A stretch of DNA of 63,041 nt from Bacteroidota bacterium (GTDB lineage Bacteria; Bacteroidota; Bacteroidia; Chitinophagales; Chitinophagaceae). The stretch spans positions 1-63,041 of the forward strand of contig CANHGW010000011.1 in NCBI GenBank assembly GCA_947460175.1. The letters run 5' to 3'. The position numbers and the translations under genes were made by a program. Below, in pieces: positions 44,046-52,927 of this stretch (its first letter is position 1; every line of letters starts with the position of its first letter). The notes beneath the pieces were generated by a model that saw only the letters and a program-made list of their open reading frames with translations, was not told where the DNA came from and made no database searches.

Positions 44046-46313
44046 ATGAAAAAATATTTTCCTATAGTTATACTTGTAATATTCACACTTGTTGTTGAAT
44101 ACTTAATGTTTGGTAAAGTGTTTTTACATCCCAATAGCTGTCTCATCATGGATAATACAGATGGTAGACAGATTTATTTCAACATTGCCTATCATGTGAA
44201 ATATGGGTATGGTTTTAATCTGACCAATCAAAATTATCCATTTTTCGAATCAATATTCATGACAGATGCACAAGCTTCTATATCAATTGTCTTAAGTTGG
44301 ATAAATCATCATTTATTATCGATAGATGATTATACCATTGGAATCGTTAATGGTATAATTATCTATTCTATTGTGATTTGTACTTTATTTTTGTATTTGA
44401 TTTTAAGACATTTTAAAGTCGAAAAACATTTAAGTGTATTATTTGCCCTTTTGATTTGTTTTCTATCACCACAATTACTTCGTATTGTCTGTGGGCACTA
44501 TGGATTAAGTTATTTATTTTACTTCCCTGTATTGATTTATTTATCCTTGAAATTAAATGAATCAACTTTCAAAACTTATTTTTATTCTATCATTATAGTA
44601 GTAATGATTCTATTTTTTGGATTTAATAATGGACACATGTCCCTAGCTGGTGGTTTGTATGTTTTTGTCTTCGGATTTTTTCAAATTTTCATGTTTAAAA
44701 AAGAATATAAACGGTTTATTCCGATGCTAGTTGCGATTGTTTCTTTTCTTTTGTTATTTATTGTAATTAAAAGTTTAGATCATGTATCAGATCGCGAACA
44801 ACTTCCATTTGGTTTCTTACACTATCATGCTCAGTTCGAAAGTATTTTTTTACCAGCAACTGGCCCATTGTTAGATTTTTATAATTGGATTTCACCCATT
44901 AAAGTAGCTTCAATTCAAGAAGAAGGTGCTTCTTATGTTGGGTTGGTTGGTTTTATAGTTTTGATTTTTTCAGTGTATCGTATCTTGCTTTTTGTTTTAA
45001 AGCGGAGATACGGTAGATTAATTTTCTTTACATTAAATAAAGAACTTAATGTTTTACTTTTTACTGGAATACTGATATTGTTTTATTCAATGGCTTTTCC
45101 ATTTAGATGGGGAATGGAAAATATCTTAGATTATATGCCCTTCATTCGACAATTTAGAGCACCAGGTCGTTTTGCCTGGATATTTTATTATACGTTTAGT
45201 ATTTATATAGCATACTTTATCAATTTAGTCTATCGAAGGTTACGATTGAAAAAGAAAATAGGATTATATTATGTCATATTGGTTTGCTGTATTGCTTTTT
45301 ATACATTGGATATTGCCAATTTAAAAAAATGGAATTTTAGATATATTGATACCAACTCGTATTTTACGAATACTTTTTCTAAAGATAGAATTGATGATCA
45401 ATTGCTAAAAGCCTATCAAATAGATACTGCACACTTTTCTTCTTTATATGGCATTCCAGTATGTAATTCTTGGAATTCGAAATTTGAACGTAAATTAGAT
45501 CAATATGAAATTACTACGAAGCTAATAGATTTTTCATATGCAACCTCATTGCCATGGATAAACTCTAAGTTGTCAAGAGTATCTACATTTCAAACACTTC
45601 AGTCAGGGCAATTCGTTAGTCACCCAGCTATAACACGAGAAATATTTAGCAAAATGGATACTTCAAAAAAAGTATTATTAATTGTGTTTAAATCCTATAT
45701 TCCAACATTCGGAGAGATATATGTCATAAACCATTCTAAGAAATTATTTGAAGATGAATTGTATAGTTATCATGAGTTTTCATTCAACAATAATTTTTAT
45801 GAATATCGAGATTCTTTGATAAAAAATTTTACTGATTTTTTAAATATAAATAATAAAACCAAGATTAAGCTCTTAAAAGATTCATCGTTTTATTTAAATA
45901 ATCCAACAAAAGAATTTAACAGTGATACTATAATAAGTAATATGAAAGATGAAGTAATTATTTTTAATAACACTATAAAAAATAATACTCTTGATTCATT
46001 ATTTGAATTTTCAATTTGGTCAGTTGTCAATAATAAAAATGAAAATTCACCTTCTATAAAAATTATTAGAAGTAATGCTGATAATCAAATTATCGAAGAA
46101 AAAAGAATTTGGATTTCAGACGTAAATGATTATCAAAATGGTATGGTTCGATATTTTTATGTCTTTAAAATGAATACTTCAAAAGAAAATTTGAAAGTTA
46201 TTTTAGAAAAAGGAAATGGTTTTAGGTTTGAAAAAATGTTAATTAAGCCATTGAATTTTAACTATTTTGAAACCATTGACAATAAATTATTTTTCAATAA
46301 TTACTCTTTGTAA
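44046..46313 (+). CDS. YfhO-like polytopic membrane protein
   Basis: A 755-aa protein counted from the ATG at 44046 (MKKYFPIVILVIFTLVVEYL); a TTG 15 nt upstream is also in frame. It has about twelve membrane helices in the first 410 residues. The loop NSCLIMDNTDGRQIYFNIAY and the FRAPGRFAWIF word are reminiscent of YfhO-type and related GT-C membrane proteins. The last 330 residues are soluble and beta-rich. It is the third member of the membrane gene run. A role in transferring sugars to a polymer outside the membrane is likely but not shown. Confidence 0.65.
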   Translation: MKKYFPIVILVIFTLVVEYLMFGKVFLHPNSCLIMDNTDGRQIYFNIAYHVKYGYGFNLTNQNYPFFESIFMTDAQASISIVLSWINHHLLSIDDYTIGIVNGIIIYSIVICTLFLYLILRHFKVEKHLSVLFALLICFLSPQLLRIVCGHYGLSYLFYFPVLIYLSLKLNESTFKTYFYSIIIVVMILFFGFNNGHMSLAGGLYVFVFGFFQIFMFKKEYKRFIPMLVAIVSFLLLFIVIKSLDHVSDREQLPFGFLHYHAQFESIFLPATGPLLDFYNWISPIKVASIQEEGASYVGLVGFIVLIFSVYRILLFVLKRRYGRLIFFTLNKELNVLLFTGILILFYSMAFPFRWGMENILDYMPFIRQFRAPGRFAWIFYYTFSIYIAYFINLVYRRLRLKKKIGLYYVILVCCIAFYTLDIANLKKWNFRYIDTNSYFTNTFSKDRIDDQLLKAYQIDTAHFSSLYGIPVCNSWNSKFERKLDQYEITTKLIDFSYATSLPWINSKLSRVSTFQTLQSGQFVSHPAITREIFSKMDTSKKVLLIVFKSYIPTFGEIYVINHSKKLFEDELYSYHEFSFNNNFYEYRDSLIKNFTDFLNINNKTKIKLLKDSSFYLNNPTKEFNSDTIISNMKDEVIIFNNTIKNNTLDSLFEFSIWSVVNNKNENSPSIKIIRSNADNQIIEEKRIWISDVNDYQNGMVRYFYVFKMNTSKENLKVILEKGNGFRFEKMLIKPLNFNYFETIDNKLFFNNYSL

Positions 46314-46350
46314 TATTATAATTCATCTTTCATTTTCCATTCCTTTCAAT

Positions 46351-46358
46351 TACCTTTG
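46351..46358 (+). promoter_or_regulatory. Predicted -7 box (TACCTTTG) of pyrR-pyrB
   Basis: TACCTTTG fits TAnnTTTG and lies 17 nt before the TTG start of pyrR. No PyrR-type leader attenuator is possible in so short a leader. Confidence 0.42.
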
Positions 46359-46375
46359 CAAAAATCAATTCCTCA

Positions 46376-46924
46376 TTGAAAACATTACTTGATAGCAAAA
46401 AATTTAATGTCGTCATACAACGGCTTGCTCATCAGTTAATCGAAAACCATGGCGATTTTTCACAATCAGTTATCATCGGTATCCAACCTAGAGGGGTTTT
46501 ACTCGCCAATAGATTAGTAGATTATCTACAAGTGAATCGTTCTCTTAAGTTGAAATATGGCAAACTAGATATCACCTTTTATCGTGATGATTTCAATAAA
46601 GGTAATCAATTGATACCTGACCAAACTGATATTAATTTCAGCATTGAAGCTAAAAAAGTAATCCTAGTGGATGATGTATTGTATACAGGACGTACGATAC
46701 GAAGTGCATTGGATGCTATACTTGATTTTGGACGGCCTGATAAAGTTGAATTGGTTACATTAATTGATCGAAGATACAGCCGTCATTTACCCATACAAGC
46801 CGATTATATTGGAATGACGGTCGATGCGCTCATATCTGAAAAAGTAAAAGTGTATTGGGCAGAAAACGAAGGAGAAGATAAAGTGGTTTTGTTGAACAAC
46901 GTAATTGAAAAACCAAAGAAATAA
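46376..46924 (+). CDS. pyrR: PyrR-like pyrimidine regulator / uracil phosphoribosyltransferase
   Basis: A 182-aa type I phosphoribosyltransferase. The PRPP-binding stretch is VILVDDVLYTGRTIRSALDA (residues about 102-121); GIQPRGVLLANRL and LVTLIDRRYSRHLP are typical of PyrR. In other bacteria PyrR binds pyr mRNA and has weak uracil phosphoribosyltransferase activity. The start is TTG at 46376. It lies 1 nt upstream of pyrB. The leader seems too short for classical PyrR attenuation, so regulation here is unclear. Confidence 0.92.
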   Translation: MKTLLDSKKFNVVIQRLAHQLIENHGDFSQSVIIGIQPRGVLLANRLVDYLQVNRSLKLKYGKLDITFYRDDFNKGNQLIPDQTDINFSIEAKKVILVDDVLYTGRTIRSALDAILDFGRPDKVELVTLIDRRYSRHLPIQADYIGMTVDALISEKVKVYWAENEGEDKVVLLNNVIEKPKK

Positions 46925-46925
46925 T

Positions 46926-47855
46926 ATGTCATTAAGTACGAAGCATTTATTGGGAATAAAAGACTTAAAGACTTCCGACATTGAATTGATTTTCAAAACG
47001 GCTGATAATTTCAAAGAAATATTAAAACGTCCTATTAAGAAAGTACCCACCTTACGTGATACTACTATTGTGAATCTTTTTTACGAAAATTCTACAAGAA
47101 CAAGGATTTCATTTGAATTGGCTGAAAAAAGACTCGGTGCTGATACGATTAATTTTTCTGCAAGTGGCTCAAGTGTTTCTAAAGGTGAAACTTTAATCGA
47201 CACCGCTAAAAACATATTATCCATGAAAGTGGATATGGTAGTGATGCGACACAGTGCTAGCGGAGCACCCCATTTCCTAGCCAATCATATCGATGCAGCT
47301 ATCATCAATGCAGGCGATGGAACCAATGAACATCCCACGCAAGGATTGTTAGATGCCTATTCAATTCGTGAAAAACATGGTACCCTAAGAGGTAAGAAAA
47401 TAGCAATTTTAGGAGATATTATGCATTCACGTGTTGCGTTATCCAATATCTATTGTCTCAAAAAATTAGGAGCCGAAGTTACCGTTGCAGGTCCTCCAAC
47501 ATTGATACCCAAACACATTGATTCCTTGGGTGTTCACGTAACCTACGATATCAAAGAAGCGCTCAATTGGTGCGATGTTGCCAATATACTTCGGATTCAA
47601 CTTGAACGTCAGAATATGCCATTGTTTTCATCTTTACGCGAATATTCATTGTTTTATGGTGTCAATAAACAATTACTCGATTCATTGCAAAAAGAAATCA
47701 CAATCATGCATCCAGGACCTATTAACCGAGGAGTAGAATTAAGTTCGGATGCAGCAGATAGTCATCATTCCATTATCCTCAATCAAGTTGAAAATGGGGT
47801 AGCCATTCGTATGGCTGTATTATATCTTCTTGCTGGAAAAAAAGAGTTGGAATAA
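46926..47855 (+). CDS. pyrB: Aspartate carbamoyltransferase, catalytic subunit
   Basis: A 309-aa enzyme counted from the ATG at 46926 (MSLSTKHLLGIKDL). It condenses carbamoyl phosphate and aspartate in pyrimidine synthesis. The carbamoyl-phosphate loop FYENSTRTRISFE, SKGETLIDT, the HPTQGLLDA stretch, and MHPGPINRGVEL are diagnostic. The gene starts 1 nt after the pyrR stop, so the two are co-translated. No regulatory pyrI gene follows. Confidence 0.95.
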   Translation: MSLSTKHLLGIKDLKTSDIELIFKTADNFKEILKRPIKKVPTLRDTTIVNLFYENSTRTRISFELAEKRLGADTINFSASGSSVSKGETLIDTAKNILSMKVDMVVMRHSASGAPHFLANHIDAAIINAGDGTNEHPTQGLLDAYSIREKHGTLRGKKIAILGDIMHSRVALSNIYCLKKLGAEVTVAGPPTLIPKHIDSLGVHVTYDIKEALNWCDVANILRIQLERQNMPLFSSLREYSLFYGVNKQLLDSLQKEITIMHPGPINRGVELSSDAADSHHSIILNQVENGVAIRMAVLYLLAGKKELE

Positions 47856-47897
47856 AGTATGAATTGAATTTTCTGTATCTTGTTTGAATCTATATAG

Positions 47898-47905
47898 TAC
47901 CTTTG
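47898..47905 (+). promoter_or_regulatory. Predicted -7 box (TACCTTTG) of ftsY
   Basis: TACCTTTG fits TAnnTTTG, 74 nt before the ftsY ATG. A TTG lies 15 nt upstream of the box, shorter than the ideal spacing. Confidence 0.38.
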
Positions 47906-47979
47906 CGTTCTAGTTGATTTTTTGGTAAAAAGGGGATATACTAAATTCAAATATCAACTATACAAATTATTTTATTCAA

Positions 47980-48954
47980 ATGGGATTATTCGACAAGATA
48001 TTTAAGCGTAATAAAGAACAAGAAGTCGCCAAAGAAACACTTGACAAAGGCTTAGAAAAAACAAAACAAAGCTTCTTCTCTAAAATCACAAAAGCAGTAG
48101 CCGGCAAATCTACTGTAGATGCAGATGTGTTAGATGAATTGGAAGAAGCATTGATTATGTCAGATGTGGGGGTTGCTACGACTGTTGAAATTATCAAGCG
48201 GATCGAAGATCGCGTAGCAAAAGATAAATACTTAGGTACGTCCGAGTTGAATTCCATGTTACAAGAGGAAATGGTGAATGTATTGACTGATGCACCCACC
48301 CTTGAATATCAAAATTTTGATTTACCTGCTACTAAAAAACCTTATATCATACTTGTAGTAGGGGTGAATGGAGTTGGCAAAACGACTACTATTGGTAAAT
48401 TGGCATACAATTTTAAAAAATCGGGTAAAAAAGTAATGATGGGTGCAGCAGATACTTTTCGTGCTGCCGCAGTAGATCAATTAACGATTTGGAGTGAGCG
48501 AGTAGGCGTTGATATTGTGAAAAAAGAAATGGGAAGCGACCCGGCTTCAGTTGCATTTGATTCAGTCAATAGTGCCGTAGCTAAAGGTGCTGATGTATTG
48601 ATAATTGACACAGCTGGTCGTTTGCATAACAAAGCATATTTAATGGATGAATTGAGTAAAATCAAACGCGTCATTCAAAAAGTAATTCCAGATGCGCCAC
48701 ATGAAGTATTGTTAGTATTAGATGGTAGTACAGGTCAAAACGCTATTGAACAAGCCAAGCAATTTACACAAGCTACTGATGTAACTTCTTTGGCTATTAC
48801 AAAATTAGATGGAACAGCCAAAGGCGGTGTTGTATTGGCCATAGCGCATCAATTTAAAATTCCTGTAAAATATATAGGAGTAGGAGAGCAGATGCAAGAT
48901 TTACAAGTATTCAATAAATTGGAGTTTGTGGATAGTTTGTTTAGCCTTAAATAG
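47980..48954 (+). CDS. ftsY: Signal recognition particle receptor FtsY
   Basis: A 324-aa SRP-family GTPase that receives the SRP-ribosome complex at the inner membrane. A short charged N-terminus replaces the long acidic domain of the E. coli protein. The N domain and the G domain follow: VVGVNGVGKTTTIGKLAY (P-loop), AADTFRAAAVDQL, IDTAGRLHNK, TKLDGTAKGG and KYIGVGEQMQDLQ. It is followed by repeat arrays to 49560. Confidence 0.97.
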   Translation: MGLFDKIFKRNKEQEVAKETLDKGLEKTKQSFFSKITKAVAGKSTVDADVLDELEEALIMSDVGVATTVEIIKRIEDRVAKDKYLGTSELNSMLQEEMVNVLTDAPTLEYQNFDLPATKKPYIILVVGVNGVGKTTTIGKLAYNFKKSGKKVMMGAADTFRAAAVDQLTIWSERVGVDIVKKEMGSDPASVAFDSVNSAVAKGADVLIIDTAGRLHNKAYLMDELSKIKRVIQKVIPDAPHEVLLVLDGSTGQNAIEQAKQFTQATDVTSLAITKLDGTAKGGVVLAIAHQFKIPVKYIGVGEQMQDLQVFNKLEFVDSLFSLK

Positions 48955-48955
48955 A

Positions 48956-49060
48956 TTGAAGATGTGAGATATGAGATGTGAGATGTGAGATTGGAGATGT
49001 GAGATTCGAGATGTGTGATGTGAGATTCGAGATGTGAGATGTGTGATGTGAGATTTGAAA
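48956..49060. repeat. GATGTGAGAT-type tandem repeat
   Basis: About 100 nt of imperfect tandem copies of the words gatgtgagat, gattcgagat and gatgtgtgat, starting just after the ftsY stop. No spacing or spacers of CRISPR type. Open frames across it are only translations of the repeat. Confidence 0.85.
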
Positions 49061-49079
49061 GAATACTTTTCAACTTGAA

Positions 49080-49560
49080 TTTTTTCGATTAAAACCTCGG
49101 CTAACTCTACAATTAAAAAACCTCGGCTATTTCTGAATTTAAATTTCCTAATTCTCTGCAGTAAAACCTCTGTGATCTTTGCAATATAAAATCACTGCTT
49201 TCTTTACGCTAAAATCGTTGCGCTCTTTGCGGTAAAAAACCTTTGCGTTAAAAAACTCCTGTTATTTCCAGTAAAAAAAACCTCTGCGATCTTTGCTTTT
49301 AAAAACCTCCTAATTCTCTGTGGTAAAATCTTTACTCTCTCTGTGGTAAAATCTTTGCTCTCTCTGTGGTAAAATCTTTGCTCTCTCTGTGGTAAAATCT
49401 TTGCTCTCTCTGCGGTAAAATATCTCTGCGTTCTTTGTGGTAAAAAAAACTCAGCGATCTTTGCGGTAAAAAAACTCTGCGCTCTTTGCAGTAAAAAACC
49501 TCTGCAATCTTTGCGGTAAAAAACCTTTGCGTTCTTTGCGGTAAAATATTAAGCGGTAAA
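49080..49560. repeat. Degenerate tandem repeat of ctctgtggtaaaa words
   Basis: About 480 nt made of about 20 degenerate copies of a unit built from tctttgc / gctctctctgtgg / taaaa. Between about 49317 and 49420 the copies are nearly perfect with a period of 23 nt. Elsewhere the unit reads like ctttgcggtaaaaaacc. Its reverse complement holds the cacagag words of the repeat at 1-283. The whole region 48955-49612 carries no gene other than these arrays and the terminator at its end. Confidence 0.88.
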
Positions 49561-49591
49561 AAAAAATAGCCACGATTCCTCGTAGCTATTT
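49557..49591 (-). terminator. Rho-independent terminator of the FKBP genes
   Basis: On the minus strand, AAATAGCTACGA and TCGTGGCTATTT form a stem with one mismatch and a 4-nt loop, followed by a long T-run. It lies 22 nt after the stop of the last FKBP gene. Confidence 0.85.
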
Positions 49592-49612
49592 ATAAAAAAA
49601 TAAGTATTAAAT

Positions 49613-50497
49613 CTATTTAGCCTCTACCATTTCAACATCAAAAATCAATACACTGTTGGCAGGTATTCCTTTAGGGTTATTTTGATTTCCTGGCATTGAA
49701 CGACTACCATAAGCCATAGAAGATGGAATGATTAACGTTGCTTTTGCACCTTTATTTAACAATGCAATGCCTTCGTCCCAACCTTTGATAACTTGTCCAG
49801 AACCTAATTTAAATGTAAATGGAGTTACATGTCCAAATTTAGGATCTACATTTGAATCAAATCCAGTACCATCCATTAGTTTTCCTGAATAATTCATAGT
49901 AACATCCTGACCAGCTTTTGCATTTTCACCACTTCCTTTTTGTGTCATGATATAATACAAACCAGAAGCCGTTTTTTGAACTTTCAATTTATTGGCTTTT
50001 ACATAATCCTGAATCATTTTGTCATCAATCGAATTTTGTTTGCCAGCAGCTTCTGATTGTTCTTTTTGATATTCAGCTTGAGATTTTACTGTTATCATTT
50101 TCACATAGAAGTTTACTTTATCTCCCGATTTTACAAATGGCGGAAATTGACCACCTCTGAATACTGAATCAGCTACTGTGCGAAATATTGCGCTATCACC
50201 TTCCGATAACATAGCAAGACCTTCCATTACATCACCATTAAATGATGGTTTTTGAATTTGAGCAGGCACAGGCTCATTGTTGTTCATTTTGTATGAATCA
50301 AACAATGAACTATCATTCGCAATAGTTCGGATATGCATGGTAATCATACTTCCTTCAGTTGCTAATTTTTTACCAGGTGCATCTACAGCCATCATATATT
50401 CAAGTCCTGATGGTAGTTTTTTAAATGAATTTTGTTGAGCATTCGCTTGTATTGAAGCAATACTTAGAATAGTCAATCCTGTTAATATTTTTTTCAT
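49613..50497 (-). CDS. FKBP-type peptidyl-prolyl isomerase, exported
   Basis: A 294-aa exported protein with a signal peptide ending near QANAQQ. Residues about 25-135 form an FKBP-like domain that has lost most active-site words (LPSGLEYMMAVDAPG, DSYKMNNNEPV). A canonical FKBP domain fills the C-terminal 120 residues: TASGLYYIMTQKGSG, YSGKLMDGTGFDSN, VIKGWDEGIALLNKG and IPSSMAYGSRSMPG. It should catalyse prolyl isomerisation and help fold envelope proteins. It is the last of three tandem related genes. Confidence 0.93.
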   Translation of the reverse strand: MKKILTGLTILSIASIQANAQQNSFKKLPSGLEYMMAVDAPGKKLATEGSMITMHIRTIANDSSLFDSYKMNNNEPVPAQIQKPSFNGDVMEGLAMLSEGDSAIFRTVADSVFRGGQFPPFVKSGDKVNFYVKMITVKSQAEYQKEQSEAAGKQNSIDDKMIQDYVKANKLKVQKTASGLYYIMTQKGSGENAKAGQDVTMNYSGKLMDGTGFDSNVDPKFGHVTPFTFKLGSGQVIKGWDEGIALLNKGAKATLIIPSSMAYGSRSMPGNQNNPKGIPANSVLIFDVEMVEAK

Positions 50498-50524
50498 GTG
50501 TATTTTTTTTATTTTTTAAGTATA

Positions 50525-51460
50525 TTATTTAATTTGAGGAGGTGCTTGTTGATTTGCAGGTGCTGCAGGTGCAGCTTGTATATCTTTTACTTGTACATCA
50601 AACATTAAGATTGAATTAGCAGGCACGCCATCAGGGTTTGCAGGGCTTCCAGGTAATGCACGATCGCCATAAGCCATACTCGATGGGATGATTAATTTTG
50701 CTTTTGCACCTTTATTTAATAAGGCAATTCCTTCGTCCCAACCTTTGATTACTTGACCTTGACCTAATACAAATTTGAAAGGTTCTACATGTTGAAATGC
50801 AGGATCTTCATTTGAATCGAATTTTTTACCATTTAAAAGCATACCTGTATAGTTCATAGTAATTTGTTGACCATTTGTAGCATTAGCGCCAGCACCAGGT
50901 GCAGTAATTACATAGTACATACCAGAAGCAGTTTTAGTAGCAGTCAAATTATTTGTTTTGATGAATTCACTGATTGTTTTATCGTCAGCTTCAACTTGTT
51001 TTTTGCTAGCTTCTTCTTTTGATTTTTCGAATTCTTCTTTTGTTTGAACAGTTAATATTTTCACTTGGAATTCCAATATGTCACCACTTTTTGCAAATGG
51101 AGGTAATGGTTGACCTTTGGCCAATGTATCTATTGGAATTTGAAATACAACACTATCGCCAGCAGTTAACTCTGGAAATGCTTCCATGATGTCACCACTT
51201 TGAGCAGGTGCGTTTACAGGTGTTTCAATAGGTTTGTCATTATTCATTTTACGTGAATCAAATAATACACTATCATGTATTTTTGTAACGATATGCATAG
51301 TTACAAATGAACCAACAGTTGCTTTTTTATCACCACTTTTATCTTCGATGATTTTGTATTTTAATCCAGATGGAAGAGTTTTAAATTCTTTCATTCCACT
51401 TTTACAACTAAAAAGGGTTGCTACAACTAATAGCGTTACGATACTTGCTAAATTTCTCAT
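50525..51460 (-). CDS. FKBP-type peptidyl-prolyl isomerase lipoprotein
   Basis: A 311-aa lipoprotein: signal VTLLVVATLFS followed by Cys19. Like its neighbour it has a degenerate FKBP-like first half (LPSGLKYKIIEDKSG, DSRKMNNDKPI) and a canonical C-terminal domain (TASGMYYVITAPG, YTGMLLNGKKFDSN, IKGWDEGIALLNKG, IPSSMAYGDRALPG). A Pro/Ala-rich tail ends the protein. It lies 27 nt upstream of the next FKBP gene, so the two are probably one transcript. It should act as a folding factor anchored in the envelope. Confidence 0.93.
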   Translation of the reverse strand: MRNLASIVTLLVVATLFSCKSGMKEFKTLPSGLKYKIIEDKSGDKKATVGSFVTMHIVTKIHDSVLFDSRKMNNDKPIETPVNAPAQSGDIMEAFPELTAGDSVVFQIPIDTLAKGQPLPPFAKSGDILEFQVKILTVQTKEEFEKSKEEASKKQVEADDKTISEFIKTNNLTATKTASGMYYVITAPGAGANATNGQQITMNYTGMLLNGKKFDSNEDPAFQHVEPFKFVLGQGQVIKGWDEGIALLNKGAKAKLIIPSSMAYGDRALPGSPANPDGVPANSILMFDVQVKDIQAAPAAPANQQAPPQIK

Positions 51461-51505
51461 TGTTTTGTTTTTGTTTTGATTTTTATTTTTTGTTCTAAAT
51501 TTTGT

Positions 51506-52927
51506 TTATTTAATGTCTAAAAGCTCTACGTCAAATACCAGAATACTATTAGATGGAATTCCTTTTGGGTTAGCACCACTACCAGGCATTGATTGAGCAC
51601 CGTATGCTAAGTTGGAAGGTATATAAAAAGTAGCCTTGGATCCTTTATTTAAAAAGGTAATGCCTTCATCCCAGCCTTTGATCACACGACCTTCACCTAA
51701 TGGAAATTCTAGAGGTTGTACATGATTAAAAGCTGAATCTACATTGGAATCAAATTTAGTATCATCCAGCAAGTGTCCAGTATAATTCATGGATACTTTC
51801 TGTCCTTTTTGTGCCATAGGTCCGGTTCCTTGTTGTGTAATAGTATAATATAATCCGCTAGCCGTTTTTAAAGGTGTAACATTATTTTGTTTAAAATAAC
51901 CTTTTAAAACCTCATCTTCATTTACCGGTACTGTGAAATCGAGTAATTCTAAATCAAATATCAATGGACTATTAGCAGGAATTCCTTTTTTGTTGGCAGC
52001 ACTACCTGGTCTTGCATTGGGACCATAGGCCATTCCCGAAGGAATATACAATGTGGCAATACTACCTTTGGATAATAAAGCAATGCCTTCATCCCAGCCT
52101 TTGATTACACCGCCTGTGCCTAATTTAAATTCAAAAGGAGTCGTATGACCAAAAGCCGTATCTACATTTGAATCAAATTTAGTTCCATCCATCAACTGTC
52201 CGGTATAATTCATTTTTACCATGTAGTTGTTTTGTGGTTTATTACCATCACCTTCTTTTTTTATTGTGTAATAAAGACCACTCGCTGTTTTAATCGGTGT
52301 GATATTATTTTTCTTGAAATAATCGTTTAGTTTTTTGTCGTCTACTAATTTTAATTTCTCTTGGTCTTTTTTCTGTTTAGCCATTTGCTCCTGAATTTGT
52401 TTTTGCATCAGGGCTTGTTGCTCTTTTTGAACTTGTTCTTTTGATTTGATCGAAAGTAATTTGATTTGATATTCTATTTTATCTCCTTTTTTAATAAAAT
52501 CAGGACGTTTGTTTTTAGTATTCTTATATATCACATCAGCATCTACCACTGCTATCAAACTATCTCCAACTGACATCATTGCCAATACTTCAGCTATATC
52601 ACCCTGAAAGGAAGGTTTATTCATACCAAATTCAGCCGCTTTTCCTTTATTAGCTTGATAGGAATCATACAATAATCGATTGGAAGCGATTGAACGCATA
52701 TTTACCCGAATCATATCACCTTCCTTAGGCTTATTCGTTCCAGGTTTGTCAATTACAAATGCATACTGTATACCAGAGGCCGTTTTTTTTAAGTTGTATT
52801 GAGGGGGTGGAGGAGGTGGTGTTGGTACTGGAGCTGGTTTAGTTGGTGTAATGCTTGGCTTAACCTGTGCAAAGCTCGATCCACAAATGAATAATCCTCC
52901 TAAGATTAAAGTGATTCTTGATAACAT
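51506..52927 (-). CDS. FKBP-type isomerase with one degenerate and two canonical domains
   Basis: A 473-aa exported protein. A signal peptide (ends SSFAQ) is followed by a Pro-rich linker (TPKPAPVPTPPPPPP-like, residues 27-43). Then come a degenerate FKBP-like domain, a Lys/Gln-rich helix, and two canonical FKBP domains: YTGQLMDGTKFDSN with GWDEGIALLSKG, and YTGHLLDDTKFDSN with GWDEGITFLNKG. Its start overlaps the end of the DHH phosphoesterase gene by 22 nt. It is the first of the three FKBP genes, and the extra domain points to internal duplication. Confidence 0.92.
   Translation of the reverse strand: MLSRITLILGGLFICGSSFAQVKPSITPTKPAPVPTPPPPPPQYNLKKTASGIQYAFVIDKPGTNKPKEGDMIRVNMRSIASNRLLYDSYQANKGKAAEFGMNKPSFQGDIAEVLAMMSVGDSLIAVVDADVIYKNTKNKRPDFIKKGDKIEYQIKLLSIKSKEQVQKEQQALMQKQIQEQMAKQKKDQEKLKLVDDKKLNDYFKKNNITPIKTASGLYYTIKKEGDGNKPQNNYMVKMNYTGQLMDGTKFDSNVDTAFGHTTPFEFKLGTGGVIKGWDEGIALLSKGSIATLYIPSGMAYGPNARPGSAANKKGIPANSPLIFDLELLDFTVPVNEDEVLKGYFKQNNVTPLKTASGLYYTITQQGTGPMAQKGQKVSMNYTGHLLDDTKFDSNVDSAFNHVQPLEFPLGEGRVIKGWDEGITFLNKGSKATFYIPSNLAYGAQSMPGSGANPKGIPSNSILVFDVELLDIK

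Noticed and set aside
46313-46376. PyrR-responsive attenuator before pyrR
   Set aside because: The predicted leader is under 20 nt and no anti-terminator/terminator pair is visible.
48849-49073. Minus-strand frame of Ser/His/Leu repeats
   Set aside because: It only translates the GATGTGAGAT array and the antisense of ftsY.
49080-49560. Possible CRISPR array
   Set aside because: Units are contiguous with a 23-nt period, have no spacers of constant length, and no cas gene is near.
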